Assembly (NCBI GenBank): GCA_963745175.1
Contig: CAVUWK010000004.1
Coordinates: forward strand, 248,001-312,000
Direction: 5' to 3'
Length of the DNA stretch: 64,000 nucleotides
DNA from: Bog-473 sp963745175
GTDB taxonomy: Bacteria; Actinomycetota; Acidimicrobiia; Acidimicrobiales; RAAP-2
The notes beneath the pieces were generated by a model. It did not search any database, had not been told where the DNA came from, and worked only from the letters and a program-made list of their open reading frames with translations. Positions 9,421 to 17,084 of the stretch are shown piece after piece (the stretch's first letter is position 1; every line of letters starts with the position of its first letter). A program made the translations under genes and the position numbers.

Positions 9421-9573
9421 TTCCAGAATCGTAGAGTGGACCCTGGTCGGATGCTCAGGGCGTGGCAACACTCCTTCCGAGAGCTGAACCTTCGACGCGG
9501 GAGCACGGCGGCGCCGGACCGCCACCCGGGTAGACCAGGTGGGTACATTCGACACGACCAACCGGAGGACGAC

Positions 9574-10443
9574 ATGCAGCTCGACATCCACGTGCCTCGC
9601 TTCACGTGGCCGGGCGGACCCGAGGCCATCGGGCCCACCTTTGCAACCTTGGCCAGGACGGCAGAGGCCATCGGGGTTCGTACCCTTTCGGTGATGGATC
9701 ACTGGTTCCAAATGGAGATGCTCTGGCCGGCGGAGGAGCCGATGCTGGAGGGGTACACGGCATTGTCCTTCACCGCTGCCAAGACGGAGCGGCTGCGCGT
9801 GCGGCTCCTGGTCGGTGGTGTGACGTACCGCCATCCGGGTCTGCTGGCCAAGACCATCACCACGCTCGACGTCCTCTCGGGAGGTCGAGCCGAGCTCGGG
9901 CTGGGTGCCGCGTGGTACGAAAGGGAGCATCGGGGTCTCGGCGTGCCTTTCCCGCCGTTGCGCGAACGCTACGAGCGGCTCGAAGAGACGCTCCAGATCT
10001 GCTTCCAGATGTGGAGCGACGACAACGGCCCCTACGAAGGCGCGCACTACCAGTTGGCCGAGACGCTCTGCTCGCCCCTGCCCATCAGCTCGCCTCGGCC
10101 ACGGGTCCTCATCGGGGGCGGGGGTGAGCGCAAGACCCTGCGCCTCGTCGCGACCTACGCCGACGCCTGCAACATCATCGGCGACACAGCGACCGTTGCG
10201 CACAAGGTGGACGTGCTGCGTCGGCACTGCGACGAAGTCGGCCGCGACTTTGCGGACATCGAGGTAACCGCATTGATCGGGGTGGCGGACGACGCTGGGC
10301 CGGATGCCATCGCCCGCGAGGCCGAAGCGCTTCATGGCGCCGGTGTGCAGACCATCGTGATTCGCGCTGCCGGTTCCGAGCCTTCTCAGTGGCTCGAAGA
10401 GACCTGGGGGCCTATCGTGCCGACGTTGGCTGCTATCGGCTGA
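9574..10443 (+). CDS. LLM-class flavin/F420-dependent oxidoreductase
   Basis: 289-residue luciferase-like monooxygenase-superfamily protein, TIM-barrel fold. Visible motifs are the N-terminal strand LDIHVPRFTWPGGP, the SVMDHWF segment, the cofactor-site run YRHPGLLAKTITTLDVLSGGRAELGLGAAWYEREH (conserved in F420-dependent members), and PRVLIGGGGERKTLRLVATYADACN. ATG 9574 is preceded by GGAGG at 9564-9568. Family members reduce or oxidise diverse substrates with F420H2 or FMN; the actual substrate cannot be told. The gene is transcribed away from the hypothetical gene at 8314 and ends 48 bases before tRNA-Lys. Confidence 0.85.
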   Translation: MQLDIHVPRFTWPGGPEAIGPTFATLARTAEAIGVRTLSVMDHWFQMEMLWPAEEPMLEGYTALSFTAAKTERLRVRLLVGGVTYRHPGLLAKTITTLDVLSGGRAELGLGAAWYEREHRGLGVPFPPLRERYERLEETLQICFQMWSDDNGPYEGAHYQLAETLCSPLPISSPRPRVLIGGGGERKTLRLVATYADACNIIGDTATVAHKVDVLRRHCDEVGRDFADIEVTALIGVADDAGPDAIAREAEALHGAGVQTIVIRAAGSEPSQWLEETWGPIVPTLAAIG

Positions 10444-10491
10444 GCGCCGTGTTTTCCCCAGCCGATGACTTGCCCGTTATCGTGCTGGCTC

Positions 10492-10564
10492 GGGCCGCTA
10501 GCTCATCCGGAAGAGCAGGGGACTTTTAATCCCAAGGTGCCGGGATCGAGACCCGGGCGGCCCA
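10492..10564 (+). tRNA. tRNA-Lys (anticodon UUU)
   Basis: Cloverleaf read by eye. Acceptor stem GGGCCGC (10492-10498) pairs with GCGGCCC (10557-10563), with discriminator A. D arm GCTC/GAGC encloses an ATCCGGAA loop. The anticodon loop is CTTTTAA, giving anticodon UUU. The T stem is CCGGG/CCCGG around ATCGAGA. Two oddities: the outermost anticodon-stem pair is G-A, and the T loop begins with A instead of the usual T. The 3' CCA is not encoded (CCCACGA follows). Confidence 0.9.
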
Positions 10565-10565
10565 C

Positions 10566-10947
10566 GAATTCCAGCATGACGTGCTTCAAAATCCGATTTC
10601 CGGTCGCGGCCGTTCGATGGACCGAGAACGTTCCAGCACCTGGCGAAGAATGGGCAGTACGGCTCGGTCCTTCTCGCGACCAGCCGCCTCTCGGCGTCTA
10701 GGGCGGTGTCGGCGCCGCCCTGGCCACTGGCACCGTCGCGGGCCTGTACCCGTCCGTGCGGAGCCGCGCCTCTCGCCGACCGAAGCGTTGCGCACCGTGT
10801 GACCCCCCGAACCGCTCTCCGGGTCCCCGGCTCGCATCTCAAGGTGCCAGGACCGAGGCCCGGGCTGCCCACCTGAATCCACAGGCCCAACGAATCAGCC
10901 CACCGAATCAGGCCCGCTGAATCCCCTCCGAATCCGATGTCTAGGCT
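10566..10947. other. Gene-free interval after tRNA-Lys
   Basis: About 380 bases with no convincing coding region on either strand. It holds a degenerate copy of the tRNA 3' half (10836-10872) and, after it, short repeats of the CCGAATC/CTGAATC kind (10873-10935). No integrase or transposase fragment could be recognised. Confidence 0.5.
10836..10872 (+). repeat. Degenerate duplicate of the tRNA-Lys 3' end (att-like)
   Basis: These 37 bases match tRNA-Lys bases 10529-10565 at 32 positions: from the 3' side of the anticodon loop through the T arm to the end of the acceptor stem. Four of the five differences are transitions. The copy lacks a 5' acceptor partner, so it cannot be a second tRNA. 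A 3'-end tRNA duplication is the usual trace of integration by a tyrosine-recombinase element; here only 270 bases separate the copies, so any element is gone. Confidence 0.55.
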
Positions 10948-11304
10948 GTGGACATGTTGTACGGCCACGGTTCCTCGATCGCCCTTGTGCTCTTTTTTGC
11001 CCTGTTCGCGATTCGGGTGTTCTCCTCTCAGCGACGCCGCCGAGGTTGGCAAAGCGGCCGCGGTCAGCACATGAGTTCACCTCCCACGAGCTCGTTCGTC
11101 GACCCTGAAGGATCGAATGCGGTCGACGGATCGACCGGCGGGGTCGGCTTCACCGGGATCGCTCCCGGTTGGCTCACCGACCCCTCGGGTAGACATGAGC
11201 AGCGGTACTGGTCGGGGTCTGAATGGACGGGGCACGTGACGGACGGTGGTGTCCCAGGCACCGACCCACCTCCACCCAACACTGGTCGCGAAGCGTCCTC
11301 GTAG
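10948..11304 (+). CDS. Small membrane protein with DUF2510 domain
   Basis: 118-residue protein with one N-terminal membrane helix (SSIALVLFFALFAIRVF, about 9-25), a basic RRRR stop-transfer segment, and a C-terminal DUF2510 motif (APGWLTDPSGRHEQRYWSGSEWTGHV, about 69-94), a short Trp/Gly/Pro-rich module common in actinobacterial membrane proteins. GTG 10948 and ATG 10954 are both possible starts; no clear ribosome site separates them. Function is unknown for the family. It stands alone between tRNA-Lys and an epoxide-hydrolase-like gene. Confidence 0.7.
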   Translation: MDMLYGHGSSIALVLFFALFAIRVFSSQRRRRGWQSGRGQHMSSPPTSSFVDPEGSNAVDGSTGGVGFTGIAPGWLTDPSGRHEQRYWSGSEWTGHVTDGGVPGTDPPPPNTGREASS

Positions 11305-11373
11305 TCCTAGGGCCCGGGGCGTGACGAGCCGCGACTCCATGGGCCAGATGGCGCCGAGACGAAGAGGAGCCGA

Positions 11374-11778
11374 ATGTCTGCCAAGGAAGTCGTGGAGCAG
11401 TTCTGCGGCGGGATGCGCAACCGAGATGCCGAGGCATTGCGCCCCTTCTTGGCCGACGAGGTGGTCTACCAGAATGCCGGCATGCCCGCCGCAGAAGGAA
11501 TAGAGGCCACCCTCGCCGCACTTGCCTTGCAGTTCGAAATGTTCCCGGACTCCTACGAGTACGAGACAGTGAACGCGGTCAGCGAAGGCGACGTCGTCAT
11601 GAACGAACGTCTGGACTACATCCGAGGCCCTGATGGCAATCGCCATGGGCTCCCGGTCATGGGATCCTTTGTCGTCAGGGACGGCAAGATCGTCCGCTGG
11701 ACCGACTACTGGGACAGCGCTCTCATTGCCAAGATGATGTCCGGCGAGAATTACGGTTCGCTGGTGCCGCGCTATTGA
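11374..11778 (+). CDS. Limonene-1,2-epoxide hydrolase-like protein
   Basis: 134-residue NTF2/SnoaL-fold protein. All five residues known from Rhodococcus limonene epoxide hydrolase have counterparts: Tyr-x-Asn (VYQNAG; Y32, N34), Arg-x-Asp (NERLDY; R79, D81) and the second Asp (RWTDYWD; D111). That supports a real epoxide hydrolase rather than a generic SnoaL protein, although ketosteroid-isomerase-like relatives share the fold. The usual length of the family is about 130-150 residues, so it is complete. The ATG at 11374 follows GAAGAGGAGCCGA. Its substrate is unknown. Confidence 0.75.
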   Translation: MSAKEVVEQFCGGMRNRDAEALRPFLADEVVYQNAGMPAAEGIEATLAALALQFEMFPDSYEYETVNAVSEGDVVMNERLDYIRGPDGNRHGLPVMGSFVVRDGKIVRWTDYWDSALIAKMMSGENYGSLVPRY

Positions 11779-11796
11779 GGCTGCCCGAGATCTCTA

Positions 11797-12177
11797 CTAA
11801 CGCGTGAAGCCGCCCAGATGGTAGGGCTTGACTGAGACGGGTACGCCCGATCCCGCCGTCCGACTCAGCATCTCGAGGATGGCCTGAGTGGGCGTCCCGA
11901 ACACCTGAATGCCCGTAGTGGAATCCAGAGTCTCTGCGTAGGCCCGCTCCGCCCGCTCTCGCACTACCTCCATGTGGAACTCCATTGAGGCCGTGTCGGG
12001 GTGAACCTGCACGACCCCGACCTCAGTTCCATCCTCATTCGAGTACTCATTGAACACGATGAGGCGAGGTTCACTCGCCTCAATGAACTCGGCCAACCCC
12101 GGTACGCGGTCCTTCTCATCGTCGAGTCTTCCGGTCTTGAGTCTGTTGGTGGCGATGAAGATGAACGGCCCAGACAT
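11797..12177 (-). CDS. Conserved hypothetical protein
   Basis: 126-residue cytosolic protein with no recognised family. It has strand-like beginnings (GPFIFIATNRLK), PGLAEFIEASEPRLIVFNEY, VGVVQVHPDTASMEFHMEVV and a closing VSVKPYHLGGFTR. The alternating pattern and the HMEVV/QVHPD block suggest a small alpha/beta dimeric barrel of the ABM type, but this is only an impression. ATG 12177 is a clean start. It converges on the limonene-epoxide-hydrolase-like gene with 18 bases between stops. Confidence 0.65.
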   Translation of the reverse strand: MSGPFIFIATNRLKTGRLDDEKDRVPGLAEFIEASEPRLIVFNEYSNEDGTEVGVVQVHPDTASMEFHMEVVRERAERAYAETLDSTTGIQVFGTPTQAILEMLSRTAGSGVPVSVKPYHLGGFTR

Positions 12178-12421
12178 GTCTATCCCTTAGCTCGAATGTG
12201 ACGTTGGTGCGTCGAGACCATTCTCGTCCAGCCGGTGCTCGAGTGAGAGGGTCAGATGATCGTCCCCCGGCGGCAGCTGGGATCTTGCGCCTCAGCCCAT
12301 GGACACCTGGAACTCGTCCTTGGCAGTCAGCGCTGATCGGGGAGTCAGTCGAAGTCACGACCGAGCTCGAGTGCCCGTGACGTATGGTTGCGACGTTGGC
12401 GATCAACCGGAGGTCGAGAAT

Positions 12422-12673
12422 GTGATTGGCGACATTTTGGGACCCGACTTGTTCATCGTGGTGATCGTGGCGGCGGGTCTGCTGGTACCGATCTGGGCCA
12501 TTGGTGATGCAGCCGCGAGGCCATCACGCGCCTTCGTGGCCGCAGGCTCATCGAAGGCAATGTGGATCACTCTGATCGTCGTGTTCTGGCTGGTGACTGG
12601 AATCATTGGATTCGTGCTTGCCTGTGTGTACCTTGCGTCGATCCGGCCGAGGGTCAAGGCGATCAGCGTCTAA
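12422..12673 (+). CDS. DUF2516-like small membrane protein
   Basis: 83-residue protein with two membrane helices: LFIVVIVAAGLLVPIWAIGDA and MWITLIVVFWLVTGIIGFVLACVYLA, joined by a loop RPSRAFVAAGSSKAM, ending in SIRPRVKAI. The layout (helix, Arg-Pro-rich loop, Trp, helix, VYLADVRP-like end) resembles DUF2516 membrane proteins of actinobacteria. GTG 12422 is chosen because GGAGG lies at 12409-12413; the frame is also open upstream from GTG 12377. Function unknown. Confidence 0.65.
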   Translation: MIGDILGPDLFIVVIVAAGLLVPIWAIGDAAARPSRAFVAAGSSKAMWITLIVVFWLVTGIIGFVLACVYLASIRPRVKAISV

Positions 12674-12728
12674 CTGTGCCGCCAACACTCCGGCCGTAGG
12701 GGCAGTTCTCGCCCGCGGATGACGCGGC

Positions 12729-12881
12729 TTAGAAGATCGTCAGCACCGCGATTACCGCTAGGCATCCGGCCAGCACACAACTCGTCAGCACCGTCTTCTG
12801 CCAAAGGGTGCCCGAGACGTCGTCCAAGGCTGCTGACTCCGATCCCACCTTTTCGCGATCCATCGTTGAAACATCGTCCAT
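12729..12881 (-). CDS. Possible small single-pass membrane protein
   Basis: 50-residue open frame starting MDDVSTMDREKVGSES, acidic at the N-terminus and ending in one hydrophobic helix (TVLTSCVLAGCLAVIAVLTIF) that runs to the stop, the layout of a tail-anchored peptide. No good ribosome site precedes the ATG, and the frame is open further upstream with a non-protein-like sequence, so it may be chance. Confidence 0.3.
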   Translation of the reverse strand: MDDVSTMDREKVGSESAALDDVSGTLWQKTVLTSCVLAGCLAVIAVLTIF

Positions 12882-13233
12882 GACGTCCAACGCCTTGAAC
12901 CCAATTCTCCGCCTCGCCTGGATGATGGATGATTGTGCCGGCATCGACCCGGCACAGCGCGGGATTGGGCTGGCCACGTGGGCGAAGGCTGGAAGGCTCG
13001 AGCGGGCCTCCGAGGCGACCGCCCCGGAGCCAAAGAGGATCGGCACCGGCGATGCGCGTGGCAAGGAGACCTGGACGCATTGCGGAGAAAGAGCGAGTGA
13101 TCGGGTTTGCGGCCAAACTTGCCGCCGTGCACTTGCGTGAAGCCACTCGACGTTCCCATCGTCGGATCCCAAGGAACCCGAACATGAATCCACGATTGTG
13201 GAGGGATGCGGCTGAGGCTGTGGAGGATTGGCA
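12882..13233. other. Interval without a recognised gene
   Basis: About 350 bases between the small membrane peptide and the SDR gene. Several frames are open on both strands, but none shows a family motif, consistent codon use or a ribosome site. The only functional signal seen is GGAGG at 13222-13226 in front of the SDR start. Confidence 0.5.
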
Positions 13234-14091
13234 GTGACCAGGGACCAAGATTTCGTTGACCGCTATGGGCCGTGGGCCCTGATTGCCGGCGCGTCCGAAG
13301 GCGTGGGCGCAGCGTATGCACGCGCCATCGCCAGCCGCGGGCTCAATGTGGTCATCCTTGCTCGCCGCCAGGAAATGCTTGACGAAGTGGCAGCGTCGAT
13401 CCGATCAGCGAGCGGAGTCGAGACGAGGACTCTGGCCGTTGACCTCGCCGAGCCGGATGCGAAAGCCAAAATTCTTGCTGCTACCGCGGGGCTCGAGATC
13501 GGGATGTTCATGTACGGCGCCGGTGCCGACCCGAACTATGAACCCTTCCTCGACCAACCCGTTGAGGACTCGCTGAGACTGGTCCAACGAAACTGCACGA
13601 CACCGTTGGAGCTCTGCCATTCCCTCGCAAGGACGATGGCGACACGCGGGAAGGGCGGCATCGTCCTGATCTCGTCCGGAGCGGGATTCGCCGGTGCCCG
13701 AAACATGGTCGCCTACGGCGCCTCGAAGGCGTTCGATACGGTGATGGGGGAAGGCCTCTGGGCGGAACTCCACGACGCGGGCATCGACGTGCTCGTGACC
13801 GTGCTCGGAGCGACCGACACGCCTGCCTTCCGTCGGATGCTGACCCGCCGTGGCCTGTTGTCCGATCCCGACGACACCACGCCGATCCCCGGTACGTCCA
13901 GCCCGGAAGAGGTCGTTGCGGACGTGCTCGCCAACCTGACCAACGGCCCGACACTGCTCGTGGGCGAACGGGTGCGTGAGGGCTCGAAGATGTTGCGCGC
14001 GATGACACGCAGCGACGCGGTGAGAGCGATGCTCGAAATGAGCAGCCGCGGGGTCATGGAGTCAGGGGACAACGAGAAGGACACGCCGTGA
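13234..14091 (+). CDS. Short-chain dehydrogenase/reductase
   Basis: 285-residue classical SDR with a Rossmann fold. The cofactor motif is GASEGVG (about 19-25, a TGxxxGxG variant), there is an acidic VDLAEPD segment after beta-3, catalytic Ser lies in VLISSGAG, and YGASK carries the catalytic Tyr and Lys. The Arg-rich LARRQE after beta-2 suggests NADP(H) preference. GTG 13234 is preferred because GGAGG at 13222-13226 is 7 bases away; TTG 13228 is too close to it. It overlaps the next gene, a SnoaL-like protein, by GTGA, so the two are co-translated and probably act on the same substrate, which is unknown. Confidence 0.85.
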   Translation: MTRDQDFVDRYGPWALIAGASEGVGAAYARAIASRGLNVVILARRQEMLDEVAASIRSASGVETRTLAVDLAEPDAKAKILAATAGLEIGMFMYGAGADPNYEPFLDQPVEDSLRLVQRNCTTPLELCHSLARTMATRGKGGIVLISSGAGFAGARNMVAYGASKAFDTVMGEGLWAELHDAGIDVLVTVLGATDTPAFRRMLTRRGLLSDPDDTTPIPGTSSPEEVVADVLANLTNGPTLLVGERVREGSKMLRAMTRSDAVRAMLEMSSRGVMESGDNEKDTP

Positions 14092-14531
14092 GTCCCGTTG
14101 AGATCGATCCCGGGGTGCGCGCGGAGGTAGCCGAGGTGCTCGTTCGCTATGCGACGGGAATCGACCGACGGGATTGGGAGCTGTTTCGCTCCTGCTTCAC
14201 TGAGGACTGCCATGCCGACTATGGCGATATCGGGGTATGGGAGAGTGCCGGTGCGATCACCGAGTGGATGAAGGAATCGCATGCTGCCTGTGGCCACACG
14301 CTGCACCGGATCTCCAATGAAGTCGTGGCGCCTCACGATCATGGCGTCAGTTCCCGTTGCTACGTCGATGCCCTGATCCTCGGCCCGGACAACACGGCCG
14401 GCACCCAGGCGATCGGGTATTACGACGACGTCCTCGTGCATCGCTCCGATGGGTGGAAGATTGCTCGTCGCCGGTTCACCCTGGTGTCCATCCAGCCGGT
14501 GGTCGCGCTGGGATACCCGCTCCACGGCTGA
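14088..14531 (+). CDS. SnoaL-like (NTF2-fold) protein
   Basis: 147-residue NTF2-fold protein of the SnoaL_4 kind (relatives include bile-acid dehydratase BaiE and many actinobacterial polyketide or steroid enzymes). Landmarks are the N-terminal helix VAEVLVRYATGIDRRDWELFRSCF, then HTLHRISNEVV and the closing strands DGWKIARRRFTLV. Coupled to the upstream SDR gene by a GTGA overlap. A dehydratase or isomerase acting with the SDR is the simplest inference. Its last codons lie inside a 9-bp tandem repeat. Confidence 0.75.
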   Translation: MSPVEIDPGVRAEVAEVLVRYATGIDRRDWELFRSCFTEDCHADYGDIGVWESAGAITEWMKESHAACGHTLHRISNEVVAPHDHGVSSRCYVDALILGPDNTAGTQAIGYYDDVLVHRSDGWKIARRRFTLVSIQPVVALGYPLHG

Positions 14532-14595
14532 CACGGCTGACACGGCTGACACGGCTGACACGGCTGACACGGCTGACACGGCTGACACGGCTGAC
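14524..14595 (+). repeat. Perfect 9-bp tandem repeat, eight copies
   Basis: Eight exact copies of ACGGCTGAC. The first copy supplies the last bases and the TGA stop of the SnoaL-like gene; the rest fill the space to the convergent secreted-protein gene ending at 14608. Because the unit is 9 bases, changes in copy number keep the frame, and each unit carries TGA in the gene's frame, so the stop is preserved at any length. Confidence 0.95.
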
Positions 14596-14607
14596 GTCCC
14601 GACGGCC

Positions 14608-15150
14608 TCACAGCGCTGCCGGGCACACCGTGACCTTCACCTCATAGACGGGCGCGCTCGGTGGCGACGGGTAGGTGAAGCCCGACAGGCCGAAGGTCAA
14701 GCCCTGCGCGCTCCAGAAGTCGGTGCCGGTCTGCGTGAGCGCATAGACGCGGCGGAGGTCGCGGAACGTGCTCCCCACGGTGATCCCCCGCCGCGTCCGG
14801 AGTCTGGGTTCCACCGTCTCGTGGGGGCGTGACACCCAATAGCGGTAGCCGCTGAAGCGCCCGTTCTTGAACTGCACGACGAGGTCGTGCCATTCAACAT
14901 CGCGGTACGGGCCCGTGCACCCCGAGGCTGGGAGGTCGGACGGACTTCCGAGCTCCGCCGACAGCTCCCGCGTCGCCGCTCCCTCGGACGCGCCGATCCG
15001 CACGCTTCCCAGCCCGTCGCCTTCGAGCGTCACGCGCCGGTTGAATGGCGCCGCCGCGGCTGGCAGGCCGGCAACGGCGAAGACCGCCCAGCTGAGGGCG
15101 AACGCCAGCACGGCCGCCGTGGCGCTGGCCCGGGCCGATCGGTCCGCCAT
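14608..15150 (-). CDS. Secreted protein of unknown function
   Basis: 180-residue protein with a clear signal peptide (ATAAVLAFALSWAVFAVAGLPAAAA, about 9-33) and a mature domain with two cysteines (SGCTGPY and VTVCPAAL at the C-terminus) that could form a disulphide. The mature part begins with GDGLGSVRIGAS, a motif seen in small secreted actinobacterial proteins, but I cannot name the family. ATG 15150 is chosen because AAGGGG lies 6 bases upstream; the frame continues to 15192. Probably exported by Sec and soluble or wall-associated. Confidence 0.7.
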   Translation of the reverse strand: MADRSARASATAAVLAFALSWAVFAVAGLPAAAAPFNRRVTLEGDGLGSVRIGASEGAATRELSAELGSPSDLPASGCTGPYRDVEWHDLVVQFKNGRFSGYRYWVSRPHETVEPRLRTRRGITVGSTFRDLRRVYALTQTGTDFWSAQGLTFGLSGFTYPSPPSAPVYEVKVTVCPAAL

Positions 15151-15320
15151 TGGCATCCCCTTGCGTGTTGCGCCTGCCCCGAGCCTACGCACCGCTGCCG
15201 CGGGGCGACCGGCACACCAACCGGCATCTTCGGCCTCGGGCCATGAGATCGGTCGAGGTCGTCATCGAGGTCGGCGCCCGGTAGCGTGAATCCTCGTCGC
15301 GCCGTATCGGAGGAGGTTCC

Positions 15321-16430
15321 GTGCAAACCGAGGCAGCTGTTCTGTGGGACCGGGAGGCTTGGAGCGTCGAGCCCATCGAGCTCGACCCGCCGAAGGAAGG
15401 CGAGGTCCTCATCAAGCTGGCGGCCTCGGGCATGTGCCACTCCGACGAGCACCTGCTCACCGGTGACATGCCCGTGCCCCTCCCCGTCATCGGCGGACAC
15501 GAGGGCGCCGGAGTGGTCGAAGACGTGGGTCCCGGTGTGACCGGCGTGGCCCCGGGGGACCATGTCGTGCTGGGCTTCGTCCCCGCCTGTGGAAAGTGCC
15601 CGCCCTGCGCCACGGGGCATTCGAACCTGTGCGACGTCGGCGGCATTCTCATGACCGGCAAACAGCTCGACGGCACCGTGCGCCATCACGCCCGCGGCCA
15701 GGACGTGTCGACCATGGTCTGCCTCGGCACCTTTGCCCCCTATACCGTGGTCAACCAGGCATCGTGCGTGAAGATCCTCGACGACATCCCGCTCGACAAG
15801 GCCTGCCTCGTGGGCTGCGGCGTCACCACCGGCTGGGGTTCCTCGGTCTACGCAGCCGACGTGCAGCCCGGTGACAACGTGGCCGTGATCGGTATCGGGG
15901 GCATCGGGGCCTCCGCCGTGCAGGGCGCGCGCCTGGCGGGCGCCGAAATGATCTTCGCCATCGACCCGGTGGAGCTCAAGCGCGACCTGGCCCCCACCTT
16001 CGGCGCCACTCATGTGGCGTCCTCCATCGAGGAGGCCTTCGCGCTCATCTCGCAGGAGACCTGGGGTCACATGTGCGACAAGGTGATCTGCGCCATGGGT
16101 GTTGGGTCGGGAGCGATGATGGACTCCATCCTCAACCTGGCCGCCAAGCGCGGCAGGGTGGTCGTCACCAACATCCATCCGTTCAACGAGACGGAGGTGA
16201 CGATGAACCTCATGATGCTGACCATCTACGAGAAGCAGGTGGTGGGCAGCATCTTCGGCTCGGCCAACATCCACTCCGACATCCCCAAGCTGCTGAAGCT
16301 GTACCGCAACGGGCTGCTCGACCTGGACTCCATGATCACCAACACCTACAAGCTGGGTGACATCAACCAGGGTTATCAGGACATGCGGGACGGGAAGAAC
16401 ATCCGGGGCGTGCTCATCTACGACAGCTGA
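15321..16430 (+). CDS. NDMA-type zinc-dependent alcohol dehydrogenase
   Basis: 369-residue medium-chain dehydrogenase. Catalytic zinc ligands are in SGMCHSDEH and GGHEGAG, with the third in VGCGVTTGWG; structural zinc is held by four Cys in ACGKCPPCATGHSNLC. The nucleotide-binding motif is GIGGIG (about 193-198). The sequence is of the class whose NAD is tightly bound and which reoxidises with mycofactocin in vivo or the dye NDMA in vitro. No mycofactocin genes are in the window. GTG 15321 follows GGAGG at 15311. Substrate: alcohols or aldehydes, not further resolvable. Confidence 0.85.
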   Translation: MQTEAAVLWDREAWSVEPIELDPPKEGEVLIKLAASGMCHSDEHLLTGDMPVPLPVIGGHEGAGVVEDVGPGVTGVAPGDHVVLGFVPACGKCPPCATGHSNLCDVGGILMTGKQLDGTVRHHARGQDVSTMVCLGTFAPYTVVNQASCVKILDDIPLDKACLVGCGVTTGWGSSVYAADVQPGDNVAVIGIGGIGASAVQGARLAGAEMIFAIDPVELKRDLAPTFGATHVASSIEEAFALISQETWGHMCDKVICAMGVGSGAMMDSILNLAAKRGRVVVTNIHPFNETEVTMNLMMLTIYEKQVVGSIFGSANIHSDIPKLLKLYRNGLLDLDSMITNTYKLGDINQGYQDMRDGKNIRGVLIYDS

Positions 16431-16457
16431 CGCGCCGGGACGGCGCCGGCCAGCCGC

Positions 16458-16988
16458 CTACGCGGCGGCGCCGTGCGTGGCCCAAATGTCCTGGCAGCGC
16501 TCGCAGACCTCCTCGGGCACGACGCCGGCGCGCATAAGCACCGCAAAGGTCTTGCAGCCGAGACAGAATCCGAATGCCGACTCCAGCAGGGCGGCGCCGG
16601 CGAGGAGGCCCAGGAAGACCTCGGCCGCCGTCCAGAAACCCAGGCCGGTGAGGACCAGGGCGGTCAACGAGAAGGCGACACCCATGCCCTGTGCGAAGCG
16701 CTTGGGTGGGCCCGCCACCGGGCGCTCGCGCAGGCCGAGCCGTGGCGTGACGACCCGTGTGACGAACTGCCCGAGCGGGCTGAGGGTCGGCCCTGTCAGC
16801 ACCCGGGCCACGAAGCCGTAGGCGATGATCACGGAGGCCCAGTGCCAGCCCAGAGCGATGGTCAGCACGCACATGAGGACGACGCCGGCCGCCACCAGCC
16901 GGGCCGAGACCTCGTTGACCGGGTTGGGGAACGAGAAGAGGGCGCGCAGCCGGCTGGCGGAGTCCGCGGTGGTGTCGGTCTGGCCCAC
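16458..16988 (-). CDS. DUF4395 membrane protein
   Basis: 176-residue integral membrane protein of the DUF4395 family. It starts with an NPVNEVSARLVAAGV segment, followed by about four hydrophobic helices in two pairs, with a conserved linker (PTLSPLGQFVTRVVTPRLG) and a C-terminal LESAFGFCLGCKTF with a CxxC-like pair plus EVCERC. DUF4395 genes often neighbour thioredoxin-like or sulfurtransferase genes, which suggests thiol chemistry, but the role is unknown. GTG 16988 is preferred, with AAGGAG 6 bases upstream. It converges with the alcohol dehydrogenase. Confidence 0.8.
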   Translation of the reverse strand: MGQTDTTADSASRLRALFSFPNPVNEVSARLVAAGVVLMCVLTIALGWHWASVIIAYGFVARVLTGPTLSPLGQFVTRVVTPRLGLRERPVAGPPKRFAQGMGVAFSLTALVLTGLGFWTAAEVFLGLLAGAALLESAFGFCLGCKTFAVLMRAGVVPEEVCERCQDIWATHGAAA

Positions 16989-17084
16989 GGCCTGCTCCTT
17001 CCCGAATCGTCTCAACCCTGACCAGATTAGTCGGGTTTCGTTCGGGACCGGCCGGGCCGCCGCTGCCTGGCGCGGGGGACGGGT

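Noticed and set aside
10498..11070. Minus-strand open frame through tRNA-Lys and the DUF2510 gene
   Set aside because: Crosses a tRNA and shows no family features; the sequence is not protein-like.
12670..13321. Overlapping open frames on both strands before the SDR gene
   Set aside because: No motif, no ribosome site and several mutually overlapping frames; only a weak 50-residue tail-anchored peptide was kept.
14420..14626. Gln/Pro/Cys repeat protein encoded antisense across the 9-bp array
   Set aside because: It comes only from translating the DNA repeat and has no start context.
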